DNA from: UBA4416 sp963422675
GTDB taxonomy: Bacteria > Bacteroidota > Bacteroidia > B-17B0 > Aurantibacillaceae
Length of the DNA: 64,000 nt
Assembly (NCBI GenBank): GCA_963422675.2
Contig: CAXVYS010000009.1
Coordinates: 1 to 64,000, forward strand
Reading direction: 5' to 3'
Every line of letters starts with the position of its first letter. The stretch's first letter is position 1. The notes beneath the pieces are model-generated. The model was given only the letters and a program-made list of their open reading frames with translations, was not told the origin of the DNA and made no database searches. Shown one piece after another: positions 53,127 to 62,807 of the stretch. A program made the position numbers and the translations under genes.

Positions 53127-56100
53127 ATGAAATTAGTTATGGAAACCATGAATACATTCAATAAATATCTTTTAGTTTCAGCGATTAGCCTTACAGCTAT
53201 CACTGTTAATGCAAGAGAAAGACTAGGTTCAGTATTTAGAAACTCCAGTACAGAAAGAGTAATGGCCGGTTGTTCGGCTCCTCAATCTTCTGCAGAGTTA
53301 ACTGTAAATAACGTAAGAACTATTATTTTCTCCGGTGGTGACATGTGGTGGGATTTATTTGGAGGAACCAATGCATGGTATTATGTACCAAAAGTAGAAG
53401 ACAGAAGTAGAGGTGTATCTTCAAACTTTGCCGGAAACGTTTGGTTTGGTGGATTAGACGCTGGTGGGCAGCTAAAAATAGGAGCTCAAACTTACCGTCA
53501 GTTTGGTATTGATTTCTGGACAGGTCCTTTAACAACTAATGATGCATCTACTACTTTGGATGTGTGTAATAAATACGATAAGATTTTTAAAATCAACCGT
53601 TTGGAAGTGGATAACTTCGTATTGGCTGGCGGTCCTATGACCTCAAATATTAAAGACTGGCCGGGTAATGGAGATCTTTCATTGAACCAGGAATTAGGCT
53701 TAGCGCCTTTTTTCGATAAAATTGGAGATGGAATTTATTCACCGGAAGCCGGTGATTATCCTTATTATGATGTATTTAACAATGCGGGTAAAGATAATTT
53801 AGGAGTTTGTAAGGCTCGTGTATTTGGTGATGAAACATTATGGTGGGTATATAATGATAATGGTGGGATTCACCAATCAACAGGTGGTAAAGCTATTGGT
53901 ATGGAAGTAAGAGCTCAGGCTTTTGCCTTTAAAACTACCAATGAAATTAATAACATGACTTTTTATAATTACCAGATCATTAACCGTTCTGCTTTTGAAT
54001 TGAAACAAACTTATATGACAGTTTGGACAGATGCGGATATGGGGTATTATGCGGATGATTATATCGGATGTGATGTAAAAAGAGGTTTAGGATATATTTA
54101 TAATGCAGATAATTTTGATGAAACCGTTGGTGGAGTTAATGGTTATGGAGCATATGTTCCCGCTTTAGGTTGTGATTTCTTTCAGGGACCAATTAATACA
54201 ACTGACGGGATTGATAATGATCATGATACGATAGTTGATGAACCGGGAGAACAAATGGGAATGACTATTTTCAATTACTTTAATAATACCTTACCGGGTG
54301 TTCCAACACAACAAACCGATCCTCAAAATGCAACACAATATTACCAATATATGACCGGTTTCTGGAGAGATGGTACTCCGTTTACCTGTGGAGGTAATGC
54401 ATACGGTGGAGGAATTCCAACAAAATATGTTTATCCTTCTGATACTTATACGACAGGGCCTTGTGGTGCTGCACCGTGGACAGAGGTAACTGCAGGTAAT
54501 ACTCCAAGCGACAGACGTTTCATGCAATCAGCCGGACCTTTTAATTTAAAACCCGGAGCTATAAATTATATTACTTTTGGTTTACCATGGGCAAGAACAA
54601 CATCAACAGATGCATCTGCCTCTATTCCTTTATTAAAAATAGCTGATGATAAAGCGCAGGCTTTATTTGATGATTGCTTTAAAGTATTGAGTGGTCCTGA
54701 AGCACCTGATATGACTATTCAGGAATTAAATAATGAGTTAATTATTTACTTTTCTAATAAACCGGCTTCAAATAACTACCTCAATCAATATATTGAAAAA
54801 GATGTATCTATTATCGTTGATCCTACACATTATACAGATGATAAGTTTTACCGATTCGAAGGATTTAAAGTATACCAGCTTAAAAATGTTACGATTAGTC
54901 AGGAAGACCTAACTGATCCGTCTAAAGCAAAATTGGTTTTTGCATGTGATGTTAAGAACGGAATCAAACGATTAGTAAATTATGAATTTGATGCTACAAC
55001 AGGTGGTGACGTTCCAAGTGTAAAAGTAGAAGGATTGGATAATGGATTACAATCTACTTTCAGATTTGCTAAAGATGAATTTTCTACATCAAGTGATAAA
55101 AAAGTAGTAAACCATAAAGAATACTATTTTATGGCAGTTGCTTATGGTTACAATCAATATGGTCAATACAAAGAAGATTCTCCATGGGCGACTTTTAACG
55201 CCGGGTCATCTGAAGGGCAAAAAAGACCTTACCTTGAAGGACGTAAATCTAAAAAAGCGTACGGAACTCCTCACATTCCTGATCCTGAGAAAGATGGAAC
55301 TGTATCTAATTCAGCATACGGATATGGTCCTAAAATTACACGATATGAAGGACAAGGAAACGGTGGTAATAACTTAGACCTTACTCAGGAAACCATTGAC
55401 AGAATTTTTAATAATGGAGCAAGAGAAGAGAAATTGACTTACGAAAACGGAAGAGGTCCGGTAAATATTAAAGTGGTAGATCCATTAAATATTCCAAACT
55501 CGGAGTTCGAAATCATGTTTGTTAAGAAAAAATATACGACAAATGTGGATAGTGCCTGTAACCATAGTATTTCTCAAAAAGCACCTTTTTCAAGTACAAC
55601 ATACGGTCAGGCTTCTGCCGATAGTATTACCTGGATATTGAAAGATTTAACCACTCAAAAAGAGTATGTACCTTGTAAATCTATTAAAATTGGAGAGGAA
55701 TTCTATTTCCATGAAATCGGTTTATCATTAAACATTGGTCAGGTGGGTGATGTAGGAACACTTAATAGCCCTGCTTTACTTACAGATAAAATTGCACAAA
55801 AAGGAGATTTTATTGATGGAACAATGGAGTTTTCAAACCCGTCTGACAGATGGTTATCAGGTTTAACGGATGTAGATGGTACACAACCAAACAACTGGAT
55901 CAGATCAGGTCAGTTTGCGGCCAGTATCATTACAAAAGATGCAAATCAAAATGATTATGAAATTGCCCCTACATCCTCATTGGTACCGGGCTTTTTAGAT
56001 CCGGGTCAGGAATTCGAAGGAATTTTAGGCGGTACATGGGCCCCTTACTTATTAACCGCAGCTTCTAAAACTGTAGCGGCAGGAACACCCGGTGCAACAT

Positions 56101-57449
56101 TCGCAGCACCTGCCTATGGAGGTTTATTTTCGGGATCAGTTGGTACAGAGAAAACATCCGCATTAATTGCTACACCTTATGATATCAGAACCTTATCGAG
56201 CGTTAATATTGTGCTTACTAAAGATAAGAGTAAATGGACAAGATCTGTGGTATTGGAAGAGTGTGATGAGCCTGCGGCTAATCCAACAGGAGGTAAAAAA
56301 CTCGAACCAAGAAGAAACAGATCTGTTGATAAACAAGGTGTTGCGTGGGGAGATCCTGGTTGTAACCAGGCAGAAGCTTTAATTGATACACTTAATTATG
56401 GTTGCGGATGGTTCCCTGGATATGCAGTGAATGTTGAAACAGGTGAAAGATTAAATATCGCTTTTGGTGAAGATTCTAAACAGGATTATAACAATGGTAG
56501 AGATATGATGTGGAATCCTACAGCAGAATTATATGGCCAAAACGGATATACCTATTCTTTTGCAGGAAGACATTATATTTATGTATTCGGTCATGCAAGA
56601 AGTGCAACCAGGTATCAAGGATTTTCAAGTGCTCCTGTAGTTAATGGTAAATTAATTGGTGCAGGTGATTATAGTAATTATGTTGATTTCGCTGGAATCT
56701 ACAAATTAGGATTCCAAACAAACAACACAAAACTTCTTAATAATATATGGTCTGATGCTATGTGGGTTAATATCCCTGCATTATCTGATAAACGTTATGC
56801 GTTTTCTAATCCTGCTGATATGCCTTGCGATGTGAAAGTACGTTTAAGGGTTAAAAAAGCATACAGACCAGGATCAAGTGGATTATATTATACAACGAGC
56901 AGTGCTCTTGTGAGTGGTTTGGTTGAATGTTTTGTAATGCCTCAGTTGGCTAACTCTGCTGGCTATACACAGCTAACAACTGACATGCTCCCTTCTCCGG
57001 TGAATAATAATTTTGGGTACTATAAATTTAGCACGTCCGATATTTTCTCTGAAATTAATAACGGAGATATGGCCAAAAATTCATTGGCATTGATTAATGT
57101 GGTTCCTAATCCTTATTACGCGTATTCAACGTATGAAAAAAACAGGACTGAGAATAAGATTAAGATTACTAATTTACCTAACAAATGCCGGATCAAAATA
57201 TTTACATTGAATGGAACATTGATCAGAACGTTTGACAGGGATGTTAGTGGACAAGAAGATCTTACACTTACTTCCAGTGACTTTGTTCACTCAAGAAGAG
57301 TTGATTACCAGGATTGGGATTTGAAAAATCAAAACGGTATTCCTATTGCCAGCGGTTTATATATCATACATGTTGATGTACCGGGTGTTGGAGAGAAAAT
57401 ATTGAAATGGTTTGGAGTAATGAGGCCGTTAGATTTACAAAATTACTAA
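53127..57449 (+). CDS. Giant secreted surface protein of the TonB/PorV operon
   Basis: The 1440-residue product has a signal peptide (NKYLLVSAISLTAITVNA, starting from ATG 53127, 53139 or 53148). Many Gly/Asn/Asp-rich segments follow, with beta-rich parts (NVWFGGLDAGGQLKIG, DNDHDTIVDEPGE). The end looks like a FlgD/Ig-type domain (DWDLKNQNGIPIASGLYIIH, KILKWFGVMRPLDLQNY). No domain of known function is recognised. Position between a TonB receptor and a PorV-like protein, and the domain at its end, suggest a type IX-secreted or surface-assembled substrate. Function is not known. Confidence 0.75.
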   Translation: MKLVMETMNTFNKYLLVSAISLTAITVNARERLGSVFRNSSTERVMAGCSAPQSSAELTVNNVRTIIFSGGDMWWDLFGGTNAWYYVPKVEDRSRGVSSNFAGNVWFGGLDAGGQLKIGAQTYRQFGIDFWTGPLTTNDASTTLDVCNKYDKIFKINRLEVDNFVLAGGPMTSNIKDWPGNGDLSLNQELGLAPFFDKIGDGIYSPEAGDYPYYDVFNNAGKDNLGVCKARVFGDETLWWVYNDNGGIHQSTGGKAIGMEVRAQAFAFKTTNEINNMTFYNYQIINRSAFELKQTYMTVWTDADMGYYADDYIGCDVKRGLGYIYNADNFDETVGGVNGYGAYVPALGCDFFQGPINTTDGIDNDHDTIVDEPGEQMGMTIFNYFNNTLPGVPTQQTDPQNATQYYQYMTGFWRDGTPFTCGGNAYGGGIPTKYVYPSDTYTTGPCGAAPWTEVTAGNTPSDRRFMQSAGPFNLKPGAINYITFGLPWARTTSTDASASIPLLKIADDKAQALFDDCFKVLSGPEAPDMTIQELNNELIIYFSNKPASNNYLNQYIEKDVSIIVDPTHYTDDKFYRFEGFKVYQLKNVTISQEDLTDPSKAKLVFACDVKNGIKRLVNYEFDATTGGDVPSVKVEGLDNGLQSTFRFAKDEFSTSSDKKVVNHKEYYFMAVAYGYNQYGQYKEDSPWATFNAGSSEGQKRPYLEGRKSKKAYGTPHIPDPEKDGTVSNSAYGYGPKITRYEGQGNGGNNLDLTQETIDRIFNNGAREEKLTYENGRGPVNIKVVDPLNIPNSEFEIMFVKKKYTTNVDSACNHSISQKAPFSSTTYGQASADSITWILKDLTTQKEYVPCKSIKIGEEFYFHEIGLSLNIGQVGDVGTLNSPALLTDKIAQKGDFIDGTMEFSNPSDRWLSGLTDVDGTQPNNWIRSGQFAASIITKDANQNDYEIAPTSSLVPGFLDPGQEFEGILGGTWAPYLLTAASKTVAAGTPGATFAAPAYGGLFSGSVGTEKTSALIATPYDIRTLSSVNIVLTKDKSKWTRSVVLEECDEPAANPTGGKKLEPRRNRSVDKQGVAWGDPGCNQAEALIDTLNYGCGWFPGYAVNVETGERLNIAFGEDSKQDYNNGRDMMWNPTAELYGQNGYTYSFAGRHYIYVFGHARSATRYQGFSSAPVVNGKLIGAGDYSNYVDFAGIYKLGFQTNNTKLLNNIWSDAMWVNIPALSDKRYAFSNPADMPCDVKVRLRVKKAYRPGSSGLYYTTSSALVSGLVECFVMPQLANSAGYTQLTTDMLPSPVNNNFGYYKFSTSDIFSEINNGDMAKNSLALINVVPNPYYAYSTYEKNRTENKIKITNLPNKCRIKIFTLNGTLIRTFDRDVSGQEDLTLTSSDFVHSRRVDYQDWDLKNQNGIPIASGLYIIHVDVPGVGEKILKWFGVMRPLDLQNY

Positions 57450-57476
57450 TCATATAACCGTATTAAAAAATATAGC

Positions 57477-58565
57477 ATGAAGTCTTTTTTAAATATATCT
57501 TTAAGTTTCGCATTAACGGGTAGCCTATTAGTAGTGAGTTCTACTGCTAATGCCGGGAACCCTGAGCGTGCCGGTCAGGCAGGAGCTACACAGTTATTGA
57601 TTAATCCATATGCACGTTCTGCAGGTTGGTCTAACGCAAATACGGCACGTTGCCGGGGCTTAGAGTCTCAGTTTAATAACGTGGCGGGTTTGGCATTTAC
57701 CAAAAAAACAGAATTAATGTTTATGCGTTCATCCTGGTTAGTTGGTACAGGAATTAACATTAATGCTTTTGGGTTTTCTCAAAAAGTAGGTGAAACAGGA
57801 GCAATTGGTGTGGGGATTACTTCTATTAATGCCGGTAAAATTGAAAGAACGACTGAAGATCAACCGGAAGGTGGTTTAGGTACTTTTACACCACGTTTCA
57901 CTAATATCGCTTTATCTTATGCAAAAGGCTTTTCAGATAATATTTATGGTGGTATTACTGTAAGAGTTATTTCTGAAGGGATCGACAACGTAAAAGCTCA
58001 GGGTGTTTCCATTGATGCAGGTATTCAATACCACACAGGTAAATATGATCAAATCCATTTAGGTGTGGGCTTGAAAAATGTAGGACCTAAAATGCAATAC
58101 AAAGGAGATGGTTTATCTGTACAAAGCACGGTAACAAATGCTTATGGTGATAGCTATTTAATTACGCAAAACAATAAATCAGCAGCATTTGATTTACCTG
58201 CGTTATTGAATATTGGTGGGGCATATGATTTCTATTTAATAAAAGATACTACTGGAAGATTAAAAACACACCGTATTACAGTTGCCGGTAACTTTACATC
58301 TAATTCCTTTACAAAAGATAACTTTTTAGTAGGGGTTGAATACGGATGGAAAGATATGTTAATGGTACGTGCAGGGATGACTACTGAAAAAGGTATTTTT
58401 AAAGGGGAGGGAAACCGTACAACTGCTTTCACTGGGCCAACCTGCGGAGCTACTGTTGAAATTCCTTTCGGAGAGAAAAAATCAACTTTCGGGATAGATT
58501 ACTCTTACCGTTTTACGAATCCTTTTGGAGGTGTTCACTCTTTTGGAGCAAGAATTAATTTATAA
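57477..58565 (+). CDS. PorV/PorQ-family outer-membrane protein
   Basis: The 362-residue product has a signal peptide (LSFALTGSLLVVSSTANA). The PorV/PorQ opening follows (AGQAGATQLLINPYARSAGW, GLESQFNNVAGLAFTKKTEL), then barrel strands (GAIGVGITSINAGKIERTTE, IYGGITVRVISEGIDNVKAQ) and an aromatic end (FGGVHSFGARINL). In the type IX secretion system PorV shuttles substrates from the translocon to the attachment complex. This may be a dedicated paralogue for the 1440-residue protein; a general PorV elsewhere cannot be excluded. Confidence 0.85.
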   Translation: MKSFLNISLSFALTGSLLVVSSTANAGNPERAGQAGATQLLINPYARSAGWSNANTARCRGLESQFNNVAGLAFTKKTELMFMRSSWLVGTGININAFGFSQKVGETGAIGVGITSINAGKIERTTEDQPEGGLGTFTPRFTNIALSYAKGFSDNIYGGITVRVISEGIDNVKAQGVSIDAGIQYHTGKYDQIHLGVGLKNVGPKMQYKGDGLSVQSTVTNAYGDSYLITQNNKSAAFDLPALLNIGGAYDFYLIKDTTGRLKTHRITVAGNFTSNSFTKDNFLVGVEYGWKDMLMVRAGMTTEKGIFKGEGNRTTAFTGPTCGATVEIPFGEKKSTFGIDYSYRFTNPFGGVHSFGARINL

Positions 58566-58593
58566 TTAGTATATTTGGGTAATCATTTATCAG

Positions 58594-58621
58594 TCCCGTC
58601 CCGATAGTTATCGGGACGGGA
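58594..58621. terminator. Hairpin after the PorV-like gene
   Basis: TCCCGTCCCGATA (58594-58606) and TATCGGGACGGGA (58609-58621) are perfect 13-bp arms around GT, followed by TTCTTTTATTTT. It can terminate the TonB-receptor operon. It shares the TCCCGATA core with the palindromes at 38440 and 62126. A TATATTTG box at 58570-58577 could be a greA promoter, which would put the hairpin in the greA leader. Confidence 0.65.
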
Positions 58622-58649
58622 TTCTTTTATTTTAATAAAAACACAAAGC

Positions 58650-59123
58650 ATGGCAACAATTGCATATTATACAGAAGAAGGGTTAAAAAAATTAAAAGAC
58701 GAATTGCACGAGTTAAGAACCGTAGAACGTAAAAGCGTGATCAGGCAAATAGCAGAAGCACGTGATAAGGGAGATTTGTCTGAAAATGCGGAGTATGATG
58801 CAGCAAAGGATGCACAAGGTTTGTTGGAGATTAAAATAGCTAAATTGGAAGAGATTGTGGCTAATGCACGTATTGTAGACAGCGCTCAGTTAGATATAAG
58901 TAAGGTAAGTATTTTAACAACGGTTAAAATTAAGAACCTGAAAAACAACGCGGAAATGAAATATACCATTGTTGCTGAAAATGAAGCAGATCTTAAAGCC
59001 GGGAAGATTTCTATTGATTCTCCCATCGGTAAAGGGCTTGTTGGCAAAAAAGTAGGGGATAAGGTAGATGTAATTGTACCTGCAGGCGTTATTCCTTTTC
59101 AAATCATGGACATCAGCATTTAA
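58650..59123 (+). CDS. greA: Transcription elongation factor GreA
   Basis: The 157-residue product has an N-terminal coiled coil (AYYTEEGLKKLKDELHELRT) with the acidic tip DLSENAEYDAAKDAQ that enters the RNA polymerase channel. The C-terminal FKBP-like domain has SPIGKGLVGKKVGDKVDVIV. It rescues backtracked polymerase by transcript cleavage. Length is normal. The HIT gene starts after a one-base gap. Confidence 0.95.
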   Translation: MATIAYYTEEGLKKLKDELHELRTVERKSVIRQIAEARDKGDLSENAEYDAAKDAQGLLEIKIAKLEEIVANARIVDSAQLDISKVSILTTVKIKNLKNNAEMKYTIVAENEADLKAGKISIDSPIGKGLVGKKVGDKVDVIVPAGVIPFQIMDISI

Positions 59124-59124
59124 T

Positions 59125-59520
59125 ATGCCAAGCATCTTTTCAAAAATCATTGCGGGGGATATCCCCGCCTATAAAATTGCTGAAAATGAGCATTTCATAG
59201 CATTTTTGGATGTTTTTCCTTTAAAAAAGGGCCATAGCCTTATTGTTCCCAAAAAAGAAGTCGATTATATTTTTGATCTGGACCAGGAAACTTATGTCGG
59301 ATTAATGAGCTTTGCGAAGGAAATTGCAGTAGCTTTAAAAATAGCAATTCCTTGCAACAGAATAGGGGTTTGTGTTATTGGTCTGGAAGTTCCCCATGCT
59401 CATATCCATTTAATTCCTATTAACACAGAAAGTGATATGAATTTCAGGAACGAAAAACTTAAACTGTCTAAAGAGGAATTTGAAGCTATTGCTTCCACCG
59501 TTCGCACCGCACTTTCCTAA
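59125..59520 (+). CDS. HIT-family nucleotide hydrolase
   Basis: I use ATG 59125 (MPSIFSKIIAGDIPAYKI), directly after greA, rather than 59074, which would overlap greA. The 131-residue product has the His triad VPHAHIHLIP. HIT proteins cleave nucleotide phosphoramidates or dinucleoside polyphosphates. It is co-transcribed with greA. Confidence 0.92.
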   Translation: MPSIFSKIIAGDIPAYKIAENEHFIAFLDVFPLKKGHSLIVPKKEVDYIFDLDQETYVGLMSFAKEIAVALKIAIPCNRIGVCVIGLEVPHAHIHLIPINTESDMNFRNEKLKLSKEEFEAIASTVRTALS

Positions 59521-59580
59521 GGTTCGCCGATTCTCTTTATTATTATCATTTTTTGACGAAGTCCCGTTAATAAAATCTCT

Positions 59581-59588
59581 TATATTTG
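59581..59588 (+). promoter_or_regulatory. Possible promoter -7 box of yidC
   Basis: TATATTTG matches TAnnTTTG 23 bases before the yidC ATG. A TTTTG at 59551-59555 is 25 bases upstream, somewhat long for the -33 element. Confidence 0.4.
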
Positions 59589-59611
59589 CAGCCTAAAATT
59601 TACCTCCAACA

Positions 59612-61504
59612 ATGGATAAGAGATCCCTCATAGGTTTAGGCCTTATAGCAGTTATATTAATCTCCTGGCTTGCATTAAATGGCCCAAGCAAAGAGCAAAT
59701 TGCAAAAAACAAACACATTAAAGATTCTGTTGAACTGGCTACTAAAACAGCGCAATTAAAAGCTGCTGTAAAAGAAACCGTGACTCCGCAAAAATTGGCA
59801 ATAGCCGATACAAATGCAGTAGCAGCAACTGATTCTTTAAACAAATCATTAGTAAATGCTCAATACAAAGATTTTGCAGTTTCCGCTACGGGTAAGGAAC
59901 AAACACTTGTTTTAGAAAACGAAAAAATTAAAGTTTACATTTCTAACAAAGGTGGTAAAGTTGAAAAAGTAGAATTAAAAGAGTACAAACGTTATGGCAA
60001 AAAAGAACCTTTAATTTTATTTGATAAAGATTCTACTGCACAGTATCTGCAATTTGATGCTTATGCAAACATGATGTTTGTAACAGATAGTTTTTATTTT
60101 GCTTCTAATACCCCTGAAACTACTGCAAATCCTAATGGAACAAAATCAGTTACGTTAAGATTGTTGACTTCTAAACCTGAGAGTTACATCGAATACATTT
60201 ATACATTAAAGCCTAATGATTATATGTTGAGTTACGATGTAAATTTTGTGGGGATGCAAACAATTATTCCTGCCAAAACAAATCATGTAACCCTGCATTG
60301 GTCGCAGGCTATGCCAACTCAGGAAAAACATATTTCCAAAGAGCGTGAAGCAGCTACTGTTTATTATAACGAAGAAAAAGGCGGTGTTGATAATATCAAT
60401 GCCCGTAAAAATGATGAAAAAATATTTTCTGAATCCAACATTAAATGGGTTTCCTTTAAACAACACTTTTTTAACTCGACTTTAATTGCGAAAAAAGAGG
60501 CATTCTTAAAAGAAGGAAGTTTCGTGAAAACCTCTGAGAATCCTGCTTCTAAGGATATTGTTAAAACAATTACGAGTGAATTAAGTATTCCCTATAAGCA
60601 TAACGGTTCTGAAACTTTTGGAATGCAATTCTATTTTGGTCCAACCCAATATAAAACACTTAAAACCTACGATCTTGATCTGGAAAAAATTATTCCTACC
60701 GGATGGAGTGTTTTCAGCTACATTAATAAATGGATGGTAATTCCTTTATTTAATGGACTTTCAGCATTAAACAGTGGTTTAATTATTTTAATATTAACGT
60801 TAATTTTAAAAACCATTTTATTTCCTATAGCTTATAAAACCTATATGAGCGGCGCAAAAATGCGTGTGTTGAAACCGGAAATCGATGAGATCAATGCTAA
60901 ATATGAGAAAGATCCTGATCCAATGAAAAAGCAACAGGAAACGATGTCTCTCTACCGCAGAGCAGGTGCTAACCCGCTTTCGGGATGTTTACCTATGTTA
61001 TTACAATTCCCTATTTTAATTGCCTTATTCGCCTTTATTCCTGCATCTATTGAGCTTCGTCAAAAAGGGTTTTTATGGACAGATGATCTTTCGACCTACG
61101 ATTCCGTTTATAAATTCGGATTTGATGTTTGGGGTTACGGTGATCACGTAAGTTTATTCGCTATTTTAATGTTCGTATCTACTATTATTTATACATGGAT
61201 GAACAGTGCATTATTGCAGCCGCAACAAACGCAAATGCCGGGAATGAAATACATGATGTATTTAATGCCTGTTATTTTCTTAGCAGTAATGAATAGCTAC
61301 AGCGCAGGTTTAAGCTGGTATTACTTTTTAGCTAACGTTATTACTTTCTTACAAACATGGTTAATGAGAAAAATTATTGACGATGGTAAAATCAGAGAGC
61401 AATTGTTAGCCAATATGAAAAAGCCGGAAAAGAAATCAACCTTCCAAACACGGTTAGAAGAAATGTCGAAACAACGACAACAACTTCCTGCCAAAAAGAA
61501 GTAA
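59612..61504 (+). CDS. yidC: Membrane protein insertase YidC
   Basis: The 630-residue product has an N-terminal membrane anchor (IGLGLIAVILISWLALN), a large periplasmic beta-sandwich (about 90-350) and the conserved insertase helices from about 360. The signatures are IINKWM-like start (INKWMVIPLFNGLSALNSGL), GANPLSGCLPMLLQFPILIA, PQQTQMPGMKYMMYLMPVIF and a basic C-terminus. It inserts membrane proteins, alone or with Sec. Length and layout fit Bacteroidota YidC. A terminator follows. Confidence 0.96.
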   Translation: MDKRSLIGLGLIAVILISWLALNGPSKEQIAKNKHIKDSVELATKTAQLKAAVKETVTPQKLAIADTNAVAATDSLNKSLVNAQYKDFAVSATGKEQTLVLENEKIKVYISNKGGKVEKVELKEYKRYGKKEPLILFDKDSTAQYLQFDAYANMMFVTDSFYFASNTPETTANPNGTKSVTLRLLTSKPESYIEYIYTLKPNDYMLSYDVNFVGMQTIIPAKTNHVTLHWSQAMPTQEKHISKEREAATVYYNEEKGGVDNINARKNDEKIFSESNIKWVSFKQHFFNSTLIAKKEAFLKEGSFVKTSENPASKDIVKTITSELSIPYKHNGSETFGMQFYFGPTQYKTLKTYDLDLEKIIPTGWSVFSYINKWMVIPLFNGLSALNSGLIILILTLILKTILFPIAYKTYMSGAKMRVLKPEIDEINAKYEKDPDPMKKQQETMSLYRRAGANPLSGCLPMLLQFPILIALFAFIPASIELRQKGFLWTDDLSTYDSVYKFGFDVWGYGDHVSLFAILMFVSTIIYTWMNSALLQPQQTQMPGMKYMMYLMPVIFLAVMNSYSAGLSWYYFLANVITFLQTWLMRKIIDDGKIREQLLANMKKPEKKSTFQTRLEEMSKQRQQLPAKKK

Positions 61505-61509
61505 TTTTT

Positions 61510-61540
61510 AAAAAGCTGCTCAAATCGGGCAGCTTTTTTT
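61510..61540 (+). terminator. Terminator of yidC
   Basis: Stem AAAAAGCTGC (61510-61519) with GCAGCTTTTT (61529-61538), followed by further T. It stands six bases after the stop codon. Confidence 0.85.
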
Positions 61541-61730
61541 ATGAAAAAATAGTATTATTCTAAATACGTTTTCAATTTAAAATTAGTAAATTTAATAGTG
61601 AAAATAACAGCTGGTTTTTAGGCAAATCAAATGTTATTTGTAACCATTCTAAATACCAAAAAATAGACTGATTATTTGATGTTTAACGCAAAAATAGTTA
61701 ATCTTACAATCAATAATTAAATTGTTACTT

Positions 61731-62105
61731 ATGAACACAGTTTCATCCCCGTTAGATTATTTACCAATCCTTTTAATGTTTCTAGTAGCGCTCGGATTTG
61801 TAGTAACAACCATGGTTTTATCACATTGGTTAGGGCCAAAACGCAAAACAAAAATCAAGTTGGATTCTTTCGAGTGTGGTATCGAATCGGAAGGAAATGC
61901 CCGGATGCCCTTTGCAATTAAATATTTTTTAGTGGCTATTATCTTCGTCTTATTCGATATAGAGGTAATTTTTATGTACCCGTGGGCCGTTAATTTCAAA
62001 GAATTGGGAATGTTTGGTGTTGTAGAGGTTTTCACATTTATTATTTTATTATTAGTTGGGTTTTACTATATGCTTTCTAAAAAAGCATTAAAATGGGAAG
62101 AATAA
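61731..62105 (+). CDS. nuoA: NADH-quinone oxidoreductase subunit A
   Basis: ATG 61731 gives 124 residues. Three membrane helices are visible (YLPILLMFLVALGFVVTTMV, IKYFLVAIIFVLFDIEVIFM, VEVFTFIILLLVGFYYML). The conserved loop KIKLDSFECGIE and FDIEVIFMYPW identify NuoA of complex I. It is the first gene of the nuo operon; the TTG at 61722 is a less likely start. Confidence 0.94.
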   Translation: MNTVSSPLDYLPILLMFLVALGFVVTTMVLSHWLGPKRKTKIKLDSFECGIESEGNARMPFAIKYFLVAIIFVLFDIEVIFMYPWAVNFKELGMFGVVEVFTFIILLLVGFYYMLSKKALKWEE

Positions 62106-62119
62106 ATTAAGAAGTCAGA
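62101..62119 (+). repeat. Spacer repeat AATAAATTAAGAAGTCAGA, copy 1
   Basis: The 19-mer overlaps the nuoA stop codon and recurs exactly at 62750-62768 over the nuoB stop. A looser form (AAGAAGTGAAAATCTTAAAT) precedes nuoD. Confidence 0.8.
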
Positions 62120-62125
62120 AATCAG

Positions 62126-62143
62126 TCCCGATGACTAGCGGGA
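62126..62143. repeat. TCCCG-ATGACTAG-CGGGA palindrome between nuoA and nuoB
   Basis: An 18-bp imperfect palindrome with TCCCG and CGGGA arms, related to those at 38440-38457 and 58594-58621. It lies inside the nuo operon, so it does not fully terminate transcription. Confidence 0.5.
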
Positions 62144-62191
62144 TTAGAGATAAGAAGTAAACATCTTAAATCTTTAAAATTTAAATTAATC

Positions 62192-62755
62192 ATGGCAAAA
62201 GAAATTATAAAACGTACAAAACTGGAAATGGCTAAAAGTCCTGAGGGATTTGAAGGCCCCGGTTTTTTTGCAGGTAAAGCAGAAGATATGATTGGATTGG
62301 CCCGTAAAAATTCTTTATGGCCTTTACCATTTGCGACGTCTTGTTGTGGAATTGAATTTATGGCTACTATGGCCTCACATTATGATTTAGGGCGTTTCGG
62401 GTCAGAGCGTTTAAGCTTTTCTCCGCGCCAGGCAGACATGTTAATGGTAATGGGAACCATTGCAAAAAAAATGGGGCCTACTTTGCGCCAGGTATATGAG
62501 CAAATGGCTGAGCCACGTTGGGTATTATCCGTAGGAGCATGTGCAAGTAGCGGTGGTATTTTTGATACATACAGTGTTTTACAGGGAATTGATAAAATTA
62601 TTCCGGTTGATGTGTATGTGCCGGGTTGTCCTCCGCGTCCGGAACAAATACTGGAAGGTGTGATGAAAATACAGGAGTTAGCCGCCAATGAATCTTTCAG
62701 AAGACGTAATTCTCCGGAGTATAAAAAATTATTAAACTCTTACGGAATAGAATAA
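62192..62755 (+). CDS. nuoB: NADH-quinone oxidoreductase subunit B
   Basis: The 187-residue product has the N2 cluster ligands in ATSCCGIEFMA, VGACASSGG and VPGCPPRPEQ. It passes electrons from the iron-sulfur chain to quinone with NuoD. The gene follows nuoA in the nuo operon. Confidence 0.96.
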   Translation: MAKEIIKRTKLEMAKSPEGFEGPGFFAGKAEDMIGLARKNSLWPLPFATSCCGIEFMATMASHYDLGRFGSERLSFSPRQADMLMVMGTIAKKMGPTLRQVYEQMAEPRWVLSVGACASSGGIFDTYSVLQGIDKIIPVDVYVPGCPPRPEQILEGVMKIQELAANESFRRRNSPEYKKLLNSYGIE

Positions 62756-62768
62756 ATTAAGAAGTCAG
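62750..62768 (+). repeat. Spacer repeat AATAAATTAAGAAGTCAGA, copy 2
   Basis: Exact copy of 62101-62119, covering the nuoB stop codon and the start of the spacer. Confidence 0.8.
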
Positions 62769-62807
62769 ATTTTAGAAGTAGGAAATATAAAACCTTAACG
62801 TCAAAGA

